Shown here: positions 1 to 9,700 of the stretch, one piece after another
Layout: every line of letters starts with the position of its first letter
How positions within the stretch are numbered: the stretch's first letter is position 1
DNA from: Phoronis pallida
Taxonomy: Eukaryota; Phoronida; Phoronidae
Direction: 5' to 3'
NCBI GenBank assembly: GCA_028565715.1
Contig: JAOXYC010243900.1
Location: 1 to 10,295, forward strand
Length of the DNA: 10,295 bases
The notes under the pieces: model-generated
Told to the model about the DNA's origin: nothing
The model's input: the letters and a program-made list of their open reading frames with translations, nothing else
Database searches by the model: none
Made by a program: the position numbers and the translations under genes

Positions 1-346
1 TATTTTACTAACTTGTAAATAATTATGTTGAGATTTATTGATCAACTCGCCTCCTAAATAAGAAACTGAATTTTAATCTCTGGAAGAATACTATTCCCAT
101 GGAGTAAAGATTAGTCAAAAACATCTACGCAGCAATAGAAAATTTAAACAATTTTACTGTTTTGTTTTTACTTTAATGATATCCTGTTGAACTGTTTAAA
201 AGAACTCTGAAAATTTACATTTTATTTCCTGTTCTGATTTTAGTATTTCTATTGATAAGTTGCACAAATCAAATATTACTAAAAGTAAATAAGCAATATG
301 ATCAAATTTAAAAGTTTATAATAAGCATGCTGTATGTTTCCTATAG
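1..346 (+). other. UHRF1: Intron (3' part) upstream of the first visible exon
   Basis: AT-rich sequence with no UHRF1-like frame; it ends in the acceptor TTTCCTATAG. The UBL exon expected upstream is not here. I see no repeat or RNA gene in it. Confidence 0.75.
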
Positions 347-765
347 GTTGGTGATATTGTCGACTGTCGTGACCCGACAATGGGTGCCTGGTTTGAAGCC
401 AGAGTCATACAGATCGCGCTGGCGTCCCAAGAAGACACCAAGGAAGATACTAAAACCGATACTGACATCAATAAAAACACTGAAAAACCTGAAATAAATA
501 ACAAGGAAAATGAAGAAACTATGAATAACAATAACACAAAGCAATCGGAAGATCCGGCTGATGCAAACAAAGACACCGAGCAGTTGGATGATTCGGAAAC
601 TAAAAAGGAAGAAATCTCAGAATCTGAACGCTCGGAGATTCCAGTGGCCAATGGAGTTGAGGTGCCGGCGTGTAAGGGTTTGACCAACGGCCACTCAGAG
701 GAGGTGTTATCACCGGATGAGGGTGTTGAAGAGGACGAGTTTGTGTATCATGTCAAATATGAAGG
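347..765 (+). CDS. UHRF1: UHRF1 exon: first tudor half with long acidic loop
   Basis: The acceptor TATAG ends at 346. An in-frame TAG (344-346) just upstream forces the exon to start here. The donor is GG|GTAGGT and the exon ends in phase 2. Residues 1-26 are the first tudor strands, with the [11 protein letters not shown] motif; D9 and F16 match human D145 and F152, which contact H3K9me3. Residues 27-131 form an acidic Glu/Asp/Thr/Asn/Lys-rich low-complexity loop, and residues 132-140 return to the fold (FVYHVKYEG). From F16 to the next cage tyrosine (Y138) there are 122 residues, against 36 in human UHRF1, a net gain of about 86. No frame break is seen and the loop stays open, so it appears to be real coding sequence. 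Confidence 0.93.
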
Positions 766-3700
766 GTAGGTTGGGTTTAAAGTGATTGAAACAGATTTTT
801 AAAAGTTCTTCCATTCATTTAGATGGTGACTAAAAAATGTGCCACAGTGATCTGTTTTGGTTGTTTCAATTATTGACTGGACAATATGTTTTGTGTATTA
901 AGTTTTTGATCATACCTGTCAATCAAGAGTACTTTTAACATTGTTCAATACTCAACATCCGACTTAAGTCACTCTAGCGAAAGGAGACGCGAATGCGCAG
1001 AAAGTCGTCTGTTTATGTGGACAACGTCCAAGGGTAGGTACCTTGTGGAATGATATTTCTTTCAACCACGGATACTTCGCCAAGTTCTTCAACTTCCCGA
1101 TGTCGACATATACACCTATTGGCACAACAGTGGTAGTTGGTTTGCATTGAGACACGTGGATTTCTCAGAATTCGATGCCAAATTAACCGCCGTAAAAACT
1201 CCCTTTACTTTCAATCATACAATTCAGAGGGCGCTATTTTTGTCCACATTGCCATCCTGTCACGTGTGAACGCGCATTCGCATCTCCTTTCGCTAGAGTG
1301 AATTAAGTCGAATGTTGAGTATTGTGGTGGGTTTTAATTATTGAAACTGTAGTTGGGATCATTTTGACTTTCCGCTTTTTGCTAATTTAGACCCAAGCTT
1401 ATTCTTTGCTTATGCAGCACTTTTTAAATTTTGGCTATTAGGCTTCAGATCTGTTAACTCTGAACTCAACTCCCTTATATGGCATATTACCATGATGGCA
1501 ATTTATCATTTTAAGTCAAAACACAATACCACCTAGCCTGGTACTCATGCATACGCCTGGTGGAGGAAGTAGAATAAGATGGTGTCAAATCCCCGGGGTC
1601 AAATCATAGATAGTTCCATTAATAGCTGCTATTTTTACCACTATGTTTCCGCTAGGCACACTGGTGTATTTTCGGTAGTTTGACCTTGCCTGAACTAGGC
1701 ACACTGCATCTATAGGCAAATTCATTGTCTGCTTCTTTGCCCTGCTTAACCCACAAAAAATATGTACCCTGTTTCCTGATTGGCTTTCGTTAGTAGGTAC
1801 GAAGAGGATGATCCAGAGAAGCTACGTTCCCGTAATGTTCGACCTCGATGTTGTAAAATTATTCCATTCAAGAATGTTCAAGTTGGTAAGTTTGATAAAT
1901 TTTAACTATTGTCTGTGATTGAATTGGTCTTTTGAAGATTAAAGTCATGCAGGGGAGCATGGGAATTGCTCTACCACCTGCCAAGTTGTATACACATTTT
2001 CTGCCACATTGCTAATGAAGGTTACCGCCACTAAAAAAATGTTCTGTTTTGAATATTCTGCACCAAGATTTGAATCTATTAAAATCGGTAGCCATTACCG
2101 GAAACATAATAGGGTTGATAAAATGGTTTAAAAGACGCAACCTGGTATAAAAGCATTATATAATTTTGCTGAGTAAAATCCCATACAGTTTCGCCACATG
2201 GCTTGTTCACTGGACCAGTGAACAAGCCTTGCAGGGAAACTGCATTTGATTTTACTCTGCAAATATATTAGATTTGAATCTTATTTTTTTTTGTGACATA
2301 CTTACTTTACCCAGTAGCAAAGAATCAAGAGGGGAGAGGAGCTTCAGATAATTTAATAAGACTACAAGAAAACTTTCTACATTTGCCAGAAGACTCCCTT
2401 CATACTTCAGTAGAAATCTTGCCTTGACCTGGGTGACGCGATCGACCACATCACCCACGCAAGAAAATAATTTGTCCTCACTGCGAAAACATTCAAACAA
2501 ATTGTAGATTCAAATAAGCGTGGCACACATCTTATGTCTATAGATAAGCTTTGATATCTATAAAACTGCTATTGAACACGATTTTGATTTGGGTTTTGTT
2601 TCCGTACGCGGAAGCCAGTGACCCGCTGAGTTAAGAAGAGTGCCTCTGTTCCGCGAAAGGTTTCTACTAACCAAATAGCCTCGAAGCCTTGAGGACGAAT
2701 ATGGACGTTCTATGATAAAATTTCCTCTAAAAGTAAATATCACAAATTTGTTAATGAATTATGAAAATCATTGTTCATTTTGTGCTGTATTTCAGGGGAT
2801 CGAGTCATGGTAAATTACAACTATGATGAGCCTCTAGCCCGGGGGTACTGGTATGATGCTGTTATTACTGATAAGAGAGACACACGCACAATTAAGGAGT
2901 TGTTTGCAACAGTATTCTTAGGGTGAGTTCATCATGAATTTAGATATTGAAACTTGAAATACTCAAAAAAAATGTATATGACTCAGATACACAGTTCACA
3001 AAACTGAAAGTTTAGCATTTGACTGAATGATAGAGAGCATCATGAGTGTCGAGCCCAAGTTGCATGATGATTCTTTTTATTTTATGCCAAATGTGAATGT
3101 ATCTATTTTTAATGCACATGAGACCAGTTTCGAAGAGAAGCGTTGTGATTGGAAAAGATGTAATATGATGAAGATAATGAGTCATCCAGGTACATAGTCA
3201 AAGATAACTAATTAAAAGTTTATGAATCTGTTGTACTGACTGGACTCACCGAGTAAAATATCTTTCCCGACGTTGCGGACACGACTGTGTCCTTTGACTA
3301 GGGTTTGCGTAGTGAAATTGGCGGGGAAACGGGAGTGACGTCACTGTTGAGCTGTCAGCTGAGAGTGACCTGACAATGTACAAATCCTTGATAGAGAACA
3401 TCACTGGTTTGAAAGAGGAGTGAAGGAAGCCATCTGGGTGGCTGCACATAATCCCTCAACAAACAAGGAGGAGTTAGATTTAGACTTTCTAATTCCTGGA
3501 CCAGGATTGTACATAGAATCTCAAATCCCAACATCGGAGGTCACTCTCAGCCGACAGCTCAACAGTGACGTCACTCCCATTTCCCGCCAATTTCACTACG
3601 CAAAGCCTAGTCAAAGGACACAGCCGTGTCCGCAACTCGGTGAGTCCAGTCTAACAGATTCAAAAACTTTACTTATCATTGGAAAAGATGGTTATCACCT

Positions 3701-6700
3701 TTTCCCAATGTTAAATAGTTACCTGACTCCTTAAATCTCCATATAATCGTTAGATGTATGGTCAACTTAAAACATAACATCTGGACTTTCATATTATGCA
3801 TTTATTTAATAAACTGCTAATTGAAATAAAACATGTTTTGCAAGTGTCTAATCATTATTCATTCATTTAATTCACGATTTGTTTTATTTCAGGGCTGACC
3901 TGATGCCCCTTAAAGACTGCAAGTTGGTGTTTATCTACGAGGTGTACGCAATTGAGAAAGCAGGCACACAGAAAAATATTGAGAGCCATACAGAGGAACT
4001 ACCTAAAATAAGTAAGGGTTTTTAAAACTTTATAATAAATTGAGACCATGGTTCGATTCCTGGTTCAGAGTTCTGAATAATTCACTCTTTCAAATTTACC
4101 TGGTTGTACATAATAATTATAGACTTTTGCTTGTGTGTTAATATGAGGAAGGTTATTTGACCGAAACTTAAAACAGATGAAGTATTTTAACGAGGCTTCA
4201 GCATTATGTACTTGTTAAAAGCGATAGTTGGGACACCCGAGGGCAGAGTTAAATGTAATTACTTTGTTTGCTTGTTCGTCATGGTGGAAAATTCATGATC
4301 TTCACTTTGATTGGGGTAAAAATATATACTGGCTATTGATAACGCTATTATGCGTTAAGATTCAGACAGAATTAGAACGGGCTGGATAGCTCAGTTGGTA
4401 GAGCATCTGACCGGCAATAAGGGCGACCTGGGTTTGATTCCCAGTTCAGTTCGGATTTTTTCTGTCTTTTCAAATTCATTGATTTAATTGTTGATATATC
4501 GAAATATCAATATTAATTATTGATCAGACTTTGTTCATATGCAGTTGCTAGTTGAATTAGGTGACCTTGACCTATTTTCAATGACCTTCCTTTTAAATTT
4601 CAGGACCTACAAAACCAGAGTGTGACCACTGTCTGGACAACGAGAAAAAGAAATGTAAAGAGTGCGGATGTCATAAGTGTGGCGGTAAACATAATCCGGA
4701 GAAGATGATTATGTGCGACGAGTGTGATTTGGCCTACCATCTTGCGTGTCTTGACCCTCCATTGGAGACTGTTCCTGATGTTGAGGAGTGGTAAGCGATA
4801 ACTACACTTTTTTTTAGTCTACACTTTGAAAAAAAATTGATGATTTTTATAGTTTGTCCATAAAATTTGACCTGGTTCTCTGGACTGAGTGAGATGTTAT
4901 GTTGACTTTGGAATAGAAACAGTAACCACTTTGTTTGGAAACAATTATGATTCCAATTTCAGACATCTTGATTATTTGCAATGAATTAAAAAGGGTATGG
5001 TGGACTGAATTAAAGATTTTCCCCATAGTGTATTTTAAAACTGTTATCCAGCCTTATGAGGTGTCAAGAGATTTTCTCCACAAACCCAATTTCTTTGCTT
5101 AAAAAAAACACGGCATGGCGATTGAGATTGATATTTTTTTTACCATGAATTGTACATTGGTTATGATGAACATTTAAATAAAAAGTTATTCTTACAATGA
5201 ATAGGAAGTAATACAATCTTTTATTAGATAAGATTTGAAAAAGCATCGAACGAAGCTTTGGCGAGTTCTATGATTTTTAAAAATTTGAATCCAATAAAAG
5301 GTTCTTTTATTTCCAATGAATTTGAGCATCATTTTTTCATAACATCGCCAATTTGCGAAAAATGTGGAGTTTTGAGATACGTGGCAATAAGACAATGCAG
5401 CGGCTAATATCACTATAAAGTTACGTGAAAGTGTTACGTGATCGAATCCATAAATTCTTTCCAGGTATTGTCCATTATGCAAGACAGATACTTCTGCAAT
5501 TGTGAAAGCTGGAGAAAAGTTAAAAGGAAGTAAGAAAAAGTCGAAAATGGCTTCCAATGTCAACCAGACAAGTAGAGATTGGGGAAAAGTAAGAAATTAA
5601 TGATCATTATAACTTTTGCTAATCGCAGCCCATGGCTGAAGTTGATACAAAACGATTTGTGGTGTTAATTTATTATTACCATCCATGGGGATCTGTATAC
5701 TGTCAAAAACTCAAAAATTGGGGAAATTGATGTCAGAAAAATAAAAGAACTTTGTTTTCTCGGATATTGGCCTTTAGCTTGAACTCAAATTATTGATTGT
5801 AGGTTCAATGTTTTATGAAGCCTATTACCAACATTTATAATCACCTTTATTTTGAATGTAATGGAGCTGATTCCAGCTAGCAACCATTCAGCAATTACCC
5901 ATGAAAAACTTTGTCAAGTTTTGCCTAAATCAAATGAATCCATGAAATCACATTTGCTTTTACTCTACAGCCCACGGTTAGCTAAGACGTGATGGGTTAT
6001 GTAATCGAATTAGACAGGGAACTGATACAATCAGTACACAGTGTAAGCTGTTTATCACTGCCCTAATCCCATCATAAAACTGTAACTGCACTAGTCCAAG
6101 ACCTTATCTGTAATTACATGGGGTGGTTAAATAAACAACTTTATAAGCCTGTCCCAGGTAAGGTTATATAACCTGTTAACGCATGACTTTATCATGTGGC
6201 AAAAGCTTTTAAGCTGACATGTTTTAATCGTTACAGGGCATGGCCTGTGCTGGGCGTACAAAGATGTGCACAATAGTTCCACCAAATCATTTCGGACCAA
6301 TCCCGGGTATAGAGGTGGGTGCCATGTGGAAGTTCCGTGTACAAGCGAGTGAGTCGGGCGTACATCGCCCTCATGTGGCAGGAATCCATGGGCGTGAGGA
6401 CGAGGGTGCTTACTCCATCGTACTGTCTGGAGGTTATGAAGACGATGTGGTATGAACCTATGATGGTTTTAGATTGAGTACTTTCAAATAACTTTTTAGA
6501 AAAAGTATTTCTAGTTGATGAATGTAAGAATGTGATTGTTTATTCATGGACTTTGTATTTTTCTATCATGGACCTTGAGTATTTTTCTAATAATTTTAAA
6601 AAATTGCAATTAAAAAATCTTAGAACATAGAAAATTTCTGCTTGGCGTATTGGCAATACACTCTTGTTTGTTTTGAGAACATTAATTGACCACTTTATCT

Positions 6701-9700
6701 TATCTTTTAGGATGATGGTGATGCATTTACGTATACTGGTAGCGGAGGTCGTGACCTCTCTGGAAATAAGCGCACAGCTGAGCAGTCATGTGACCAGACT
6801 CTAACACGAATGAACAAGTACGTTGCTTTGTTTAATATGTCTTTTAGAAGGTCTACTCATGTACTGAATATTTGTTGACAAGGTTTTTGAAATTTACACT
6901 TTTTTAGGACAAAAAGCTCAAATTTACCCCTTTACCGATTTTTTTGAATTTTTTTACTATGATGCAGGTTAATTATATTCATCAAAGGACTCATACACAA
7001 AATTTCTAGTTGATTTGAATTTTGACCCCAGATCCTCACCAACGAGGGGACGGTATCTTTAAATACAATAACTAGTTTAGCATTACCATTTGCTAGCATT
7101 ACTGATAGCTAGTGCCACCTGTTGTCATATTAGTTTAACTGCAATCTCACAATGCTGTATTGTATTGTTCTTGAGTTCGAGCTTGTTCAAAAAACAAGAT
7201 TTTCTGAATCCTGTTGCTTCAACACTTTGAATCTAACATAATCAGTTATATCACGATTCGCTGGTCACCACCGTTCCACATCGGAATTGACACTAATGCG
7301 TTTTAGCCAATCAGAGATAATTGTTATTGGTCATGTTTAAATTCCGCAGAGCTCTAGCTAAGAACTGTAGTGCTGGCCTGGACAACAAGAAAGGTGCTGA
7401 AGCCAAGGACTGGAAGGCTGGTAAACCTGTCCGGGTCATCCGGAACTGTAAGGGACGTAAACATTCCAAATATGCACCCGAAGAAGGCAATAGATATGAT
7501 GGCATTTATAAGGTAAAGAGCGATTTGTTATGATATTGTAGCCAGAATAATTTATGTCAATAGGGATTTATTTTCCAATAAAACATTCTCAGCCGTTACA
7601 TGAGGTTTCACATTTTAAAAAATTCATAAACCGGCCAGGAATCGAACCCGAGTCTCCTATTTTCATGATAGTTGTGCTTAAACCTCCGCACCAGGGGGTC
7701 CTGGTAATGTCTGTGCTAATTTTAATAAGCAAATTAGTGGCACTCTCCATGCGCCTTTTCCCATAAGGATTTGTCAATTTCTGCCAGTAAAAGCATACAT
7801 TATTTGTATTCTTATTCACCATTGAATGTTGGTCAAACCTGTTGAATTATACAGTCCGGTAATTGTAAAGTCAGTATCCATATGCATTCAGAAATAAGTT
7901 TGTTCGTATCTTTCGAAAACAAACACACCTGAAAACATTATGGTGTTTACAGAAGTTCTGGTATGTTAGAAAAGCTTGAACTTAATAATTTGCATATTTT
8001 CAACCCACTATTTTCTTTCATCGCCTAGTTTTAACAATGCTTATTGGAAAATTGAATCTGCCCACAAATTAAAGAAAACTTGCATTGGGATCTACCATTT
8101 CTTACTTCTTCATTTAGTTTTGGAACTTGTTTTGTGTTCCAGATTGCAAAATACTGGCCTGACAAAGGTAAATCTGGATTCATTGTCTGGCGCTACATGT
8201 TAAAACGTGATGACCCCACACCAGCACCATGGACTAAGGCAGGAAAGAAACGCATTGCTGAGTTGGGTCTTACTATGGTGGTAAGCTAAGTTGAGAATCC
8301 TACCAAACGTTTTTGAGTACTTTGAGCAATGAGGGTATTGTCTTTAGTTGCCAAAGATTCCAAATTTTGCTTTTAATCTGTTAGCTTTAACTCTTTCCTT
8401 GCCCATTAAATGGCAGCGAAATCATCTGAAAAAGGATGCAGGTGTACAGTGGAAGACCAGAAATCCTTTCATGGTAATTCACTAACCTTGTCTGAAAGTT
8501 GAATTCCAAGTTTGAAGCGTTCACAATTCATATGAAAACATAGTCGAGAGAAGTCAGTTTATATTTCAAATTTCACTCGAATTCCTTCAAAATCGTCAAA
8601 AAATCACCGATTTGACATACTGCCAACCTTATCGTGTTATGAATAATTAGGAATCTGTTCCAGCAACCATTTTGAAAAATATATAATAATCAAGTATCGC
8701 AATGGATTAATAATCTCTATTATTCTCATTTTGTTGTTGTTTATTCCCCAGTACCCTGAAGGTTACCTGGAGTCACAGAAAGAGAAGGAGGAGGCAGCAG
8801 CAGAGAAGGGTAAAGGCAAGAAACGCAAGGTTATGGACAGTGGTAGGTGGTACATGGTTAAATATTTTAAAGATACTGTCTCCTCGTTGGTGAGGATCTG
8901 GGGTCAAAATTCTAATCAACTAGAAATGTTGTGTACGAGTCCTTTGACAAATATAATTGACCTGCATTTGAGTAAAACAATTAAAAAATATGTAAGGGGT
9001 GATTTGAGAGCTTTTTATCCTAAAAAGTCTAACTCTGTCTTAAGACAGGGTTAGATGACAAAAAGCTCCCAAAAGCCCCTTTACATATTTTTTTGAATTT
9101 GTTTACCAAGATGCAAGTTATTTATGTTCATCAAAGGAATCCTACATAAAATTTCTAGTTGGTTTAAATTTTGATGCCAGATCCTCACCAACGAGACAGT
9201 ATCTTTAAACGATAACTCAATTTGTAGTGACTGTACACATCCGGGTAAGCCCAATGCCTATTTTGTTAAAATCTCAGTTTTTGGCTGGTTCATAATAATT
9301 GCCTTGGGGTGTATCAGCTCATCCAAGTTTCCTTTTTAGGGGGGGGGTTCCCGCGGGCTTACACCTTGGTGTGTAAGGTACTTTGTATTTTTTGCGCTAT
9401 AAAAAGATAACAATTGGACAAAGAATAGCAAAAACCAATTGAACACGTAAAACAGACTAAATCATATTTATTACTGATATTTAAGTAAGCCACGAGTGAC
9501 GAGACTTCCCATTGATCTTTTAATCTAGCTGTGGGGGAATAAAGCATTTCCTGTTCCTAGCCTAACTTATAACAAAGTGAAAGTTTGTGTTTGATTTGGG
9601 ATGTAATTGGAGTAATCTGTTGTATGCCAGATAAACATTATACATATCCCATTTTAGATTCTTCCCCGGGATCATCGCCAGAGAAAAAGAAGAAGGCATC

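Larger units (their letters stand above)
2923..3892 (+). other. UHRF1: Intron with a large inverted-repeat element
   Basis: It holds the element at about 3215-3670. The flanks (2923-3214 and 3671-3892) are AT-rich, with no exon-like block. Confidence 0.8.
4012..4603 (+). other. UHRF1: Intron with tRNA-like repeats
   Basis: It contains one complete tRNA-like sequence (4380-4452) and one truncated relative (about 4042-4097). The rest is AT-rich with no exon-like block. Confidence 0.75.

Noticed and set aside
380-382. ATG at 380 as the start codon
   Set aside because: It is the conserved internal Met of MGAWFEA within the tudor motif; coding similarity begins upstream at 347.
316-687. Antisense open frame of 123 codons
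   Set aside because: It mirrors the acidic coding exon; Ser/Leu/Phe-rich composition is the expected shadow of Glu/Asp/Lys codons.
2252-2500. Antisense open frame of 82 codons in an intron
   Set aside because: No family recognised, no splice or promoter support; it may be a repeat or chance.
2558-2743. Antisense frame and a stretch TGACCCGCTGA resembling the start of 28S rRNA
   Set aside because: The rRNA likeness stops after about 11 bases and the following sequence does not match; coincidence.
3336-3573. Two TGACGTCA palindromes as CREB-type regulatory sites
   Set aside because: They are the same sequence in the two arms of a transposable element, so presence is explained by the repeat; no evidence for regulation.
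3420-3734. A 104-codon frame as a real gene
   Set aside because: It runs across the spacer and right arm of the inverted-repeat element; only the first part resembles a retroelement tail.
5192-5563. Antisense open frame of 123 codons
   Set aside because: It overlaps the exon 5465-5588 and AT-rich intron; no domain recognised.
8843-9054. Read-through of the exon ending at 8842 into the intron as an alternative C-terminus
   Set aside because: The frame stays open only through transposon sequence, and the donor AGTG|GTAGGT joins in phase to a clearly homologous next exon.
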